Shown: piece after piece, positions 1 to 6,225 of the stretch
Layout of the letters: each line of letters opens with the position of its first letter
Position numbering within the stretch: position 1 is the stretch's first letter
Assembly: GCA_964384905.1 (NCBI GenBank)
Contig: CAYLND010000182.1
Coordinates: forward strand, 1 to 6,985
Reading direction: 5' to 3'
From: Gp22-AA3 sp964384905
GTDB lineage: Bacteria; Acidobacteriota; Polarisedimenticolia; Gp22-AA2
Length of the DNA: 6,985 bases
Made by a program: the position numbers and the translations under genes
The notes under the pieces: model-generated
What the model was told of the DNA's origin: nothing
The model's input: only the letters and a program-made list of their open reading frames with translations
The model's database searches: none

Positions 1-1508
1 ACATGACGCGCCGTGGCGGCCGGCGCGCCGCCCGACGGCTCGCCCTCGGCGGCTCCTTCGTCGAGAACGCCGCGCGCCGCCTCCTCCTCGAAATGGGTCT
101 TCAGCAGGTAGCCGACGATCGCCAGCCGCTCCGCGTCGTCCAGGATGCCCTGCGCCATCGCCTCGTACTCGGCGCGCTCGTCGGGCGTCAGCCGCGCCGC
201 CAGCTCCTTGAGCGTCTCCACGATCCGCCTCACCTTTCTGCGCGCCACCTCGTCGTCGGAGGGGACGTCGATCTCGTAGGCCTTGAGATGGTTGGCCCGC
301 ACCAGCCGGTTGAAGTTCATCAGATCGAAGGCCGAGACGAGCGAGATCACCCGGCCGGTCTTGCCGATCCGGCCGGTGCGGCCCGCCCGGTGGATGTATT
401 GATCGGACGAGTCGGGCGTCGAGTAGATGAAGACGTGCGACAGGTCCTCGATGTCGATGCCGCGCGCCGCGACGTCGGTGGCCACCAGATGCTTCAGCGC
501 TTTGCCGCGGAACCGGCGCATCACCTGCTCGCGCTTGCGCTGCGGCAGGTCGGACGAGATCATCGCCACCGGGAGCCCGCGCATCGCCAGGTACGAGTGC
601 ACCAGGCGCGTCTCGGCGCGGGTGTTGCAGAAGATCATCGACGAGGCGGGCGACTCGTACTCGATCAGGCGGTACAGCGCGGCCGCCTTGTCCATGCGCG
701 ACAGGATGCAGAACAGGTGCTGCACGTCGGTGACGTACAGCGCGTCCTGCGACAGCATCAGGCGCTCCGGCTCGCGCTGGTAGCGGCTGGCGATCGCCTC
801 GATCGCCGACGGGATGGTGGCCGAGAACATCAGGGTCTGGCGCTGCCGCGGCACCTGCTCGAGGATCTGCCGGACCTCCTTCTCGAACCCCATGTCGAGC
901 ATCCGGTCGGCCTCGTCGAGCACGAGGAAGCGCACCGCGTCGAGACGCAGCGTCCCCTGGCGCATGTGATCGAGGATCCGCCCGGGCGTGCCGACCACCG
1001 CGTGGGCCCCCTGGCGCAGCCCGTCGATCTGCCGGGTCATCGAGTCGCCGCCGTAGATGGTCAGGACGCGCACGCCCGAGTCGCGGCCGAGCCGGCCCAG
1101 CTCCTCGCTGACCTGGATGCTCAGCTCGCGCGCCGGACAGAGGACGAGGGCCTGCACGGCCGGGCGGCCGGCGTCGATCGTCTCGATCAGGGGCACGCCG
1201 AACGCCGTCGTCTTGCCGGTCCCGGTTCGCGATTCGACGATGAGATCCACGCCGGCCCGGGCCGGCGGGATTGAGCGCGCCTGCACTTCGGTCGCCTGCC
1301 GGTACCCCATCGACTCGAGCGATCGCAGAATCGGTGCGGGCAGGCCGAGCGTCGCGAACGGCACCGGGACCTCGGGGAACGCGGACGGCTCGGTCCCCAC
1401 GGCCCGCTCGGGCGGCGGAGGCGGCTCCTGCCGCGGCGAACCGCGCGGGCGGATCGCCACCACGCGCATCTGCCGGAGGCGTCCGTGCTTTTTCGAGGGT
1501 TGGTCCAT
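1..1508 (-). CDS. DEAD-box ATP-dependent RNA helicase (RhlE-like), C-terminus outside window
   Basis: ATP-dependent RNA helicase that should remodel RNA duplexes or RNPs in the cytoplasm (ribosome assembly, mRNA turnover or cold adaptation in related proteins). 502 codons are visible. After a basic, proline-rich N-terminus (residues 1-45) come a Q-motif region (FATLGL from about 51, Gln76), motif I RTGTGKT (94-100), Ia PARELSIQ (125-132), GG (153-154), TPGR (174-177), DEAD (198-201) and SAT (229-231). The second RecA lobe has IFCNT (292-296), VATDVAARGID (342-352) and HRAGRTGR (373-380). A charged helical segment and an acidic tail follow and continue past position 1. Departures from consensus: ESRTGTGKT instead of the usual AQTGTGKT, PARE for PTRE, TEVQ for TPIQ, and SSDLPQ where HGDLPQ is usual. 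The start codon overlaps the stop of the cysteine hydrolase gene (TGATG), so the two are probably co-translated. An in-frame ATG at codon 14 is a less likely start. The family call is secure; the subfamily is not. Confidence 0.95.
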   Translation of the reverse strand, partial: MDQPSKKHGRLRQMRVVAIRPRGSPRQEPPPPPERAVGTEPSAFPEVPVPFATLGLPAPILRSLESMGYRQATEVQARSIPPARAGVDLIVESRTGTGKTTAFGVPLIETIDAGRPAVQALVLCPARELSIQVSEELGRLGRDSGVRVLTIYGGDSMTRQIDGLRQGAHAVVGTPGRILDHMRQGTLRLDAVRFLVLDEADRMLDMGFEKEVRQILEQVPRQRQTLMFSATIPSAIEAIASRYQREPERLMLSQDALYVTDVQHLFCILSRMDKAAALYRLIEYESPASSMIFCNTRAETRLVHSYLAMRGLPVAMISSDLPQRKREQVMRRFRGKALKHLVATDVAARGIDIEDLSHVFIYSTPDSSDQYIHRAGRTGRIGKTGRVISLVSAFDLMNFNRLVRANHLKAYEIDVPSDDEVARRKVRRIVETLKELAARLTPDERAEYEAMAQGILDDAERLAIVGYLLKTHFEEEAARGVLDEGAAEGEPSGGAPAATARH

Positions 1509-1510
1509 CA
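1506..1510 (-). promoter_or_regulatory. TGATG stop/start overlap (translational coupling)
   Basis: The TGA of the cysteine hydrolase gene (1510-1508) and the ATG of the helicase gene (1508-1506) share one base. The only Shine-Dalgarno-like run upstream, GGAGG at 1528-1524, lies 15 bases before the ATG, farther than usual. Helicase translation therefore probably depends on ribosomes finishing the hydrolase (inference). Confidence 0.7.
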
Positions 1511-2158
1511 GATGCCGAGCGCCCCTCCGATGATCTGGCCGGTGGTCAGGACGGAGACGCCGCGGGCCGCCCAATCCTGGACGAGCCTCTCGCCCTCGTC
1601 GGGCCGGATGGCACGGGTCGCGTCCTGCACGAGGGCGACGCGGTAGCGGCGGCGCTCCAGGAGCCCCTCGACCGCGTACCGGTCGCAGACGTCGAGGGCC
1701 ACGCCGTAGACCACGATCCGATCCGGGCGGACGGCCTCCAGCACGGTGTCCACGTTCGGATTGCTGAACACGTCGAAGCGCTGCTTGCGGAAGAAGACCT
1801 CGCCGCCCCTGCACAGATGCTCACGCACCTGCTGCTTCAGCGCCTCCTTCTCCTCCGGCCGGCTGTCGATCCACAAGGCGTCCCTCGGGGTCGTCGCCGG
1901 CACCTTGGCCTGTCCGGGGGTGTCGGCGAGGCAATGGGGAGGATAGGTCGCGCGGAAGTCGGGGTGGTCCGAGATCTCGGGGTCCTCGAGAGCGTGATAA
2001 TCGACCGAGCCGAGGAGCGGCACGCCTTTCTCCCGGGCGAACCCGGTCAGCGCCTCGAGCTTCGGGAGGATCGCTTCGGCCCCCTGGATGTACAGCCTGC
2101 CGTCCGGGACGATGAAGTCGTGCTGGGTGTCGACATCCCAGAAGATCGTTCCTCTCAT
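1508..2158 (-). CDS. Nicotinamidase/isochorismatase-family cysteine hydrolase
   Basis: Complete 216-residue cytoplasmic hydrolase of the isochorismatase-like fold, most like nicotinamidase, which converts nicotinamide to nicotinate plus ammonia in NAD salvage. The catalytic triad is in place: Asp10 in DTQHDF, Lys125 in FFRKQRFDVF, and Cys158 in YGVALDVCDRYAVEGL, with the Val153-Ala154 position typical of the cis-peptide. The metal site of nicotinamidases also seems present: Asp53 and His55 (SVDYH), His65 (DHPDF) and His75 in YPPHCLADTPG, a stretch very close to the nicotinamidase PPHC..GTPG motif. Length fits the family (about 180-220). The ATG at 2158 is the only start that keeps the first strand intact. 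It has no Shine-Dalgarno but sits directly behind a strong promoter. The gene is first in a two-gene unit with the helicase. The family call is very secure. Nicotinamide as substrate is probable but not proven; related hydrolases act on other amides. Confidence 0.9.
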   Translation of the reverse strand: MRGTIFWDVDTQHDFIVPDGRLYIQGAEAILPKLEALTGFAREKGVPLLGSVDYHALEDPEISDHPDFRATYPPHCLADTPGQAKVPATTPRDALWIDSRPEEKEALKQQVREHLCRGGEVFFRKQRFDVFSNPNVDTVLEAVRPDRIVVYGVALDVCDRYAVEGLLERRRYRVALVQDATRAIRPDEGERLVQDWAARGVSVLTTGQIIGGALGI

Positions 2159-2169
2159 GGCAGGGGCGG

Positions 2170-2198
2170 ATTCTATGCCGTCTGCGCATCCGGGTCAA
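2170..2198 (-). promoter_or_regulatory. Sigma-70-type promoter of the hydrolase-helicase unit
   Basis: Read on the minus strand, TTGACC (2198-2193) and TAGAAT (2175-2170) are separated by exactly 17 bases, each one mismatch from the consensus hexamers. This is striking in such GC-rich DNA. Only 11 bases lie between the -10 box and the ATG at 2158, so initiation 6-8 bases after the box would give a leader of about 3-5 bases. The bases between are pyrimidine-rich with no ribosome binding site. Confidence 0.75.
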
Positions 2199-2279
2199 TT
2201 TGGCGGCGGGGCGGGCTGCTGCGTGCCACGCTCGAGAGGGAAAGGCGCCCGCCGCCCATCCCCGGATGCCCGGGAGGGT

Positions 2280-2395
2280 GAGATGAGCGGCGGGCGATGG
2301 GGTCGCGCCGGAGAAGGATGGCCTGGCTCTCCGGCGTAGGAGCGGCGCGCCGCTTGCTGGAGACGGCGCGCGGCTCCGCCCCCACTTCTCATCTC
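2280..2395. repeat. Nested inverted repeats, candidate structured element
   Basis: The outer arms GAGATGAG (2280-2287) and CTCATCTC (2388-2395) are exact reverse complements, with a further GGGCG (2292-2296) / CGCCC (2377-2381) pair inside. They enclose a perfect 9-bp hairpin, CGCCGGAGA (2306-2314) with TCTCCGGCG (2328-2336) and a 13-base loop, and a perfect 14-base palindrome AGCGGCGCGCCGCT (2341-2354). No T-run follows on either strand, so it is not a standard intrinsic terminator. It could be a structured RNA, an extragenic palindromic element or a protein-binding region. GC-rich DNA makes short dyads common, so confidence is limited. Confidence 0.4.
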
Positions 2396-2619
2396 GGCGC
2401 GAACATTGCAATGAGCATGCCCCGGACTCGCGCGCGCCGCGCGCACCCGCGGGAGCCTGTTGTGCTTCAAGCACTTGCTTCTCACGGGGCGGCGCTCGCC
2501 TTCGATCCAATCCGGGAGTCGGCGAGGCCTGTGAGACTGTCGCGGCCTGCCGGCGGAGACGGCTGCCGATCGAGAAGCGTCAGGATTTGCAGCAGATAGG
2601 TCGTGGTATCAGAAGGCGA

Positions 2620-2641
2620 GTCTCAGCCGGCCGCCTGAGAC
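2620..2641 (-). terminator. Possible terminator hairpin after the protease gene
   Basis: GTCTCAG (2620-2626) and CTGAGAC (2635-2641) form a perfect 7-bp stem with an 8-base GC loop, starting 6 bases beyond the protease stop codon TAA (2650-2648). On the minus strand it is followed only by a mixed CTCGCCTTCT stretch, not a true U-tract, so termination would be weak or factor-assisted. Position is the main argument. Confidence 0.35.
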
Positions 2642-2647
2642 ACCCGC

Positions 2648-4054
2648 TTACAGGACGACCGGATAGATCTTGCGATGCACGTGAGCGCGGTCGAGCGTCT
2701 TGCGGCTTCCGAAATCCCAGTGGGCCAGCGCGACGAACTGCTCCTCGACGAAGCAGCGCCCGATGATCGCCTCGAGATCGTCCGCCGAGAGGACCGAAAG
2801 CCGCCGCGTCAGGCCGGCCAGGGCGTTCTGTCCCGGCAGGATCGACACGAGAGCCGGGCGCTCGTCGAACAGCACCGCCTCGAACTCCGGCAGATCGCGG
2901 CGCGTGCGCGACGACATCGAGGCGAGCGCCAGGGTGCCGCGTCCGTCGCCGCCCGGGTCTTTCGGTCGAAGCCGGAATCCGGTGTGCAACGCGAAGTCGT
3001 CGATCGGATCGGGACGCGGATCGGCCGGCCGCGGCGCCGGGGTCATCTTGAGGTCGAGCGACCGGCCGTCGCGCTCCACGGTCACGGTCGCTTCCCGGCC
3101 GGTCTCGAGATCGAGCGCCGCGTCCAGCGCCTCGAAATTGTCGCGCGCCGGACGCCCGCCGATGGCGACGATGCGGTCGCCGGGGCGCGCGCCCGCCTCG
3201 CTCGCGGGGCTGCCGGGGAAGACGCGTCGCACCACCGCGCCGCGTGCCGGGTCCCAGGGCTCGCCCTGCGTCTGGGCGATGAACGGGTCCTCGAGAAGAA
3301 CTCCGATCCACGGCCAGGCGGCGCGCGCGCCCTGCAGCATGCGTGTCATGGAGCGTCGCGCGTGGCGTGCCGGGATGAACAGCCCCGACGAGCGCGGCCC
3401 GGAGCGGCCCGCATCCCCGGCGTGGGTGATCAGGAGGCTCGGCACGCCGACGAGACGGCCGGCCGCGTCGACGAGCGCGCCACCCGAGTCGCCCGGGCCG
3501 ACCGGGGCGAGGACCTCGGCCCAGAATTCGAGAGGCCGCGCGCCGACGCGGACGCGATCGTGCTCTCCCATCCTCGCCCATCCGAGCTGGCGGCCGAGGT
3601 CGGAGCGGTTCCCCAGGACGAACAGCGGCGTTCCGGACGCCGGGAGCGTATCGGGGCCAAAATCGATCGGGTGAAAGCTGCCCGTCGTGGCACGCAGCAG
3701 GGCCAGGTCGGAGGCCTCGTCCAGGGAGACGACCTGCGCCGGGACCTCACGGCCGTCGGTGGTCCCGATCGTCACCTCGGTGCTGCCGGCGACGACGTGC
3801 GCGTTCGTCAGGATGAGTCCGTCGGCCGACATCACCACGCCCGACCCCGCGCCGAGCCCCTCCACCGGCTCGCGCAGGAAGCGCCCGTTGCGGAACACGG
3901 GCACGCTGACGATCTCGCGCACCCGGACGCTGACGATTCCGCCGAACGCCGCCGTGACGCCGTCGGGGATCGGATCGGCGGCGGCCTGGAGCGGGACGGC
4001 GGTCAGGATCGAGGCGGCGAGGACGACGACGGAAGCGGAGACGAGAATGCGCAT
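2648..4054 (-). CDS. Exported HtrA/Deg-like trypsin-type serine protease with PDZ domain
   Basis: Complete 468-residue protein probably acting in the periplasm or outside the cell, where HtrA/Deg proteases degrade or refold damaged envelope proteins. Residues 1-25 form a signal peptide (MRIL, a hydrophobic run, then AAA). The chymotrypsin-fold domain spans about 33-235 with a full triad: His86 in LTNAHVV, Asp116 in SDLALL and Ser190 in GPGDSGGALVD. One PDZ domain follows (about 245-338: WIGVLLED, RRVFPGSPASEAGARPGDRIVAIGG). The final 130 residues (339-468) lack a clear second PDZ GD..V.iNG motif. They may be a degenerate PDZ-like segment as in some Deg proteins, or something unrelated. The ATG at 4054 is chosen because the signal peptide begins there. 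The open frame continues upstream to 4189, but that part is Arg-rich and would overlap the divergent gene. There is no Shine-Dalgarno; a -10-like TATATT lies 10 bases upstream. Protease identity is secure; the substrate is unknown. Confidence 0.93.
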   Translation of the reverse strand: MRILVSASVVVLAASILTAVPLQAAADPIPDGVTAAFGGIVSVRVREIVSVPVFRNGRFLREPVEGLGAGSGVVMSADGLILTNAHVVAGSTEVTIGTTDGREVPAQVVSLDEASDLALLRATTGSFHPIDFGPDTLPASGTPLFVLGNRSDLGRQLGWARMGEHDRVRVGARPLEFWAEVLAPVGPGDSGGALVDAAGRLVGVPSLLITHAGDAGRSGPRSSGLFIPARHARRSMTRMLQGARAAWPWIGVLLEDPFIAQTQGEPWDPARGAVVRRVFPGSPASEAGARPGDRIVAIGGRPARDNFEALDAALDLETGREATVTVERDGRSLDLKMTPAPRPADPRPDPIDDFALHTGFRLRPKDPGGDGRGTLALASMSSRTRRDLPEFEAVLFDERPALVSILPGQNALAGLTRRLSVLSADDLEAIIGRCFVEEQFVALAHWDFGSRKTLDRAHVHRKIYPVVL

Positions 4055-4062
4055 GCCGCGCC

Positions 4063-4075
4063 GGAATATAATTCC
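4063..4075. promoter_or_regulatory. Shared dyad supplying -10 boxes for both divergent genes
   Basis: GGAATATAATTCC is a perfect dyad (5-base arms, 3-base centre), the only AT-rich spot between the two divergent start codons. It carries a consensus TATAAT on the plus strand (4067-4072) and TATATT on the minus strand (4070-4065). Neither strand has a convincing -35 at the normal distance (GGGCTT for minus, AGAATG for plus). The predicted leader is about 4 bases for the protease and about 30 bases for the plus-strand gene, which has a weak GGTGA (4102-4106) before its ATG. The dyad might alternatively be an operator. Confidence 0.5.
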
Positions 4076-4110
4076 CGCTCGAGCCCGAAGCCCGTGGACA
4101 CGGTGACCCG

Positions 4111-6225
4111 ATGCGCTTTCGGAGCCACTTTCTTCCCGCCGCCCTGGTGCTGGCCGGCGCCGTCGCGCTGGCGGACGAATCGCCGCCACCCGATCGTCAG
4201 AGTTCCGGCGCCGCGCGCGACGAGGTGCTTCCGAGGCTGGTGGAGTTCCTCGACTGGGCCCATCCCGAGGGCGCCTGCGGCGCGCCGACCGGCGTCCGGA
4301 TCACCGGCCGATGGGCCGGGGGATTGACGGCGCGTTACGAGATTGTGTGCGGCGGAGCGACGCGGGCGCTGCAGGGCGTGTTCGGAACCCGCGCCAGCGA
4401 CACGGTGTGGCAGGTGTCCTCCGGCTTCGAGGGGGAGGCCGACCGCATCGCGGCCGCGCTCGCGAGCCTGAAGGAGCCGTCGCGCGCGGCCCCGGGTCCG
4501 ACGGGCAGCCTGGAGCCGCCGCCGCTCGACCTGGAGACCCGGACGTCCAGCGACCCGCTCGACCTGGTCCCGCCTCCGAAGCCGACGGCCGAGATCGTCC
4601 CCGAGTACCCGGAGGAAGCGGGGCGGGCGCGCCTCATCGGCGACGCGCACGTGACGCTCCTGGCGGAGATCTCGCCCGAGGGCGCCCCGCTCCGGGCGCG
4701 ACCGCTGCGCGGACCGGACCCGGATCTCGGCATGCGGGGCGCCGCGACGGCGGCGGTGATGCAAACGCATTTCAGCCCGGCGCGACTGCGGGGGAAGCCG
4801 CTGACCTACTTCGCGCCAATCGAGCTGACCTTCGCGGGTCTGCCGCCCGAATCGCGGGGCTGGGAGCACCGCGCGCTGTTCCACGTGCTGGCGATCGTGT
4901 CGAGCGATGGCGAGACCGTCGACGACGCCTTCCGCCGGTTGCAGGCCGGGGAATCGTTCGAGACCATCCTGCGCGCCCCGCCGTCCGGCGCGACCGCGGC
5001 CGAGCCCGGTCCTTCGCCGGTGCGCGGCGGCGACTGGGGATTCGTGTCGGCCGCCACGCTGCCGGCGGCCGTCCGCAAGGCCCTGCACGAGACGCGTGTC
5101 GGAGGCACCGCCGGGCCGGTCACCGCCGAGGGGTTGCATTATCTCCTGCAGAAGCTGGGCGAGGTCTATTACGCCCTGCGGCTCCATGGCGCGGGCGGCG
5201 GCGAGATGTCGTATCAGGTCCTGCACCAGCGCAACGCGCCCGAGGGGGAGGCGCTGCGGCACGCGCTGGAGAGCGACATCGCCGACTACCTGGCGGAGCG
5301 GCGCCGCGACGCCTACGTCAACGAGGCGGCCCGGCTGATGGGGATCCATCAGCAGCAGGTGCAGATCGGCCAGCTCCTGATCCACACCGACGTCCTGGAC
5401 GAGGCGGAGGTGAAGATGCTCGGCCAGGTGGTCGAGGCGGCGGTGCAGGCGCACGAGAGCTTCTGGGCGCCGCTGGTCGCGCTGCGTCCGTTCAACCAGC
5501 AGGTCCTGGTGTACGCCTGGGCCCGCCAGGCCGACCACGACCGGTTGCACCGGCTGTGGCAGTCGGGGAGGGTCCCGGTCGCGCCCGGCCTGGCCGCCGA
5601 GCCAGGCGAGCTCCGGACCCCCGCGGAGCCCTGGAGATACGCGGGGACGTACATCCCGGCGTCCCGCATCCTGTCGGTGCCGTGCGAGCCGATGGGTGGC
5701 CACCTTCCGGTGCCGGTGGTCATCCACGAGGCGATCCACATGCTCGATTACGAGAGGGCCTACCGTCCGGGAGGGCAGGCCTCGAAGTGGTTCCAGGAGG
5801 GGCTCGCGACCTACTTCAGCTTCTCGCAGATCGGCGGCCGGCTGACGATCGAGCCGGGGGAGATTCGCCGCTCCCGCACGATCATCTCCGGGCAGGTGCG
5901 CCTGCAGTTCGACCCGCGCGTGCCGCTCCTGGAGTACATAAAGAAGATACGCGAGGAGGGCGCCATGCCGCTGCGCGACCTGCTCGCCTCGCGCGCGGGC
6001 GACCCGCTCTGGAGCGGCGAGCGCGCGGTCCTGGCCTACAGCGCCTCCTGGACGCTGGTACATTTCCTGATGCACGGCGACCGGGGACGCTACCGGGCGG
6101 CCTTCGGGGAATACGCCCGGCTCGAGGCCCAGGGTCAGGGGGGCGTCGAGACCTTCACCCGTCTGTTCGGCCCGGATCTCGGCCCGCTGGAGGAGGCCTG
6201 GCACGACGACGAGGAGAATCTTTGA
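4111..6225 (+). CDS. Exported TonB_C - parvulin - HExxH metallopeptidase fusion protein
   Basis: Complete 704-residue exported protein with an unusual domain order. Residues 1-21 are a signal peptide ending ALA-DES. Residues 36-120 are an unrecognised N-terminal module with two Cys (56, 80). A Pro-rich linker leads to a TonB C-terminal-like domain (about 158-243: PEYPEEAGRARLIGDAHV, then TAAVMQTHFSPARLRGKPL). Next is a parvulin-type peptidyl-prolyl isomerase-like domain (about 254-353): FHVLAI with His258, GGDWGF (306-311) and GLHYLLQKLGE with His343. A charged helical stretch (375-410), similar in style to the helices after PpiC domains, precedes a gluzincin domain (about 425-700) with HEAIH (His539, Glu540, His543) and WFQEGLATYFS (Glu563). 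The x19 spacing from HExxH to Glu563 equals that of thermolysin. The C-terminal YSASWTLVHFLMHG...FGPDLGPLEEAW resembles DUF1570/peptidase-MA proteins. The parvulin site lacks some usual Asp and Phe residues, so isomerase activity is uncertain. It lies divergent to the protease and overlaps the TPR gene. Domain calls are by eye, strongest for the metallopeptidase. Confidence 0.88.
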   Translation: MRFRSHFLPAALVLAGAVALADESPPPDRQSSGAARDEVLPRLVEFLDWAHPEGACGAPTGVRITGRWAGGLTARYEIVCGGATRALQGVFGTRASDTVWQVSSGFEGEADRIAAALASLKEPSRAAPGPTGSLEPPPLDLETRTSSDPLDLVPPPKPTAEIVPEYPEEAGRARLIGDAHVTLLAEISPEGAPLRARPLRGPDPDLGMRGAATAAVMQTHFSPARLRGKPLTYFAPIELTFAGLPPESRGWEHRALFHVLAIVSSDGETVDDAFRRLQAGESFETILRAPPSGATAAEPGPSPVRGGDWGFVSAATLPAAVRKALHETRVGGTAGPVTAEGLHYLLQKLGEVYYALRLHGAGGGEMSYQVLHQRNAPEGEALRHALESDIADYLAERRRDAYVNEAARLMGIHQQQVQIGQLLIHTDVLDEAEVKMLGQVVEAAVQAHESFWAPLVALRPFNQQVLVYAWARQADHDRLHRLWQSGRVPVAPGLAAEPGELRTPAEPWRYAGTYIPASRILSVPCEPMGGHLPVPVVIHEAIHMLDYERAYRPGGQASKWFQEGLATYFSFSQIGGRLTIEPGEIRRSRTIISGQVRLQFDPRVPLLEYIKKIREEGAMPLRDLLASRAGDPLWSGERAVLAYSASWTLVHFLMHGDRGRYRAAFGEYARLEAQGQGGVETFTRLFGPDLGPLEEAWHDDEENL
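6211..6225 (+). promoter_or_regulatory. Shine-Dalgarno and TTGA overlap fixing the TTG start
   Basis: GAGGAG (6211-6216) sits 5 bases before TTG (6222-6224), and this TTG overlaps the TGA stop (6223-6225) of the fusion gene as TTGA. The spacing and the typical four-base overlap mark TTG as the start and suggest translational coupling. Confidence 0.75.

Larger units (their letters stand above)
2159..2647. other. Intergenic region with dyads, no convincing gene
   Basis: About 490 bases between the end of the protease gene and the hydrolase start. Short open frames exist on both strands (for example 2297-2599 plus, 2195-2485 minus), but their translations are Arg/Ala/Pro-rich, lack motifs and look like GC-driven chance frames. 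Contents: the hydrolase promoter (2170-2198), a group of dyads (2280-2395), a perfect 10-base palindrome CATTGCAATG (2404-2413), a 13-base dyad GTGCTTCAAGCAC (2462-2474) immediately followed by a second AAGCA/TGCTT dyad, and a hairpin near the protease stop (2620-2641). No tRNA or known riboswitch was recognised. Confidence 0.6.

Noticed and set aside
3..1274. Plus-strand 423-codon open frame
   Set aside because: It is antisense to the helicase, whose minus-strand frame shows every DEAD-box motif. The plus translation is Arg/His/Leu-rich with no motifs, a GC-driven shadow.
1271..2281. Plus-strand 336-codon open frame
   Set aside because: Antisense to the cysteine hydrolase with its intact triad; composition is biased and without recognisable domains.
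2306..2336. Perfect 9-bp hairpin as an intrinsic terminator
   Set aside because: No T-run follows on either strand and no gene ends next to it.
2495..2520. tRNA T-loop-like TTCGATCC
   Set aside because: No flanking T-stem, anticodon arm or acceptor pairing could be found on either strand.
4055..4189. N-terminal extension of the protease to an upstream ATG at 4189
   Set aside because: The added 45 residues are Arg/Pro-rich, would bury the signal peptide, and overlap the coding start of the divergent gene.
2675..4327. Plus-strand 550-codon open frame
   Set aside because: Antisense to the serine protease and then overlapping the start of the fusion gene; low-complexity Arg/Ala/Gly/Asp-rich translation.
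4003..6204. Minus-strand 733-codon open frame, the longest in the window
   Set aside because: Antisense to the fusion gene, whose plus-strand frame has a signal peptide and three recognisable domains. The antisense translation is Arg/Gln/His-rich with no motif.
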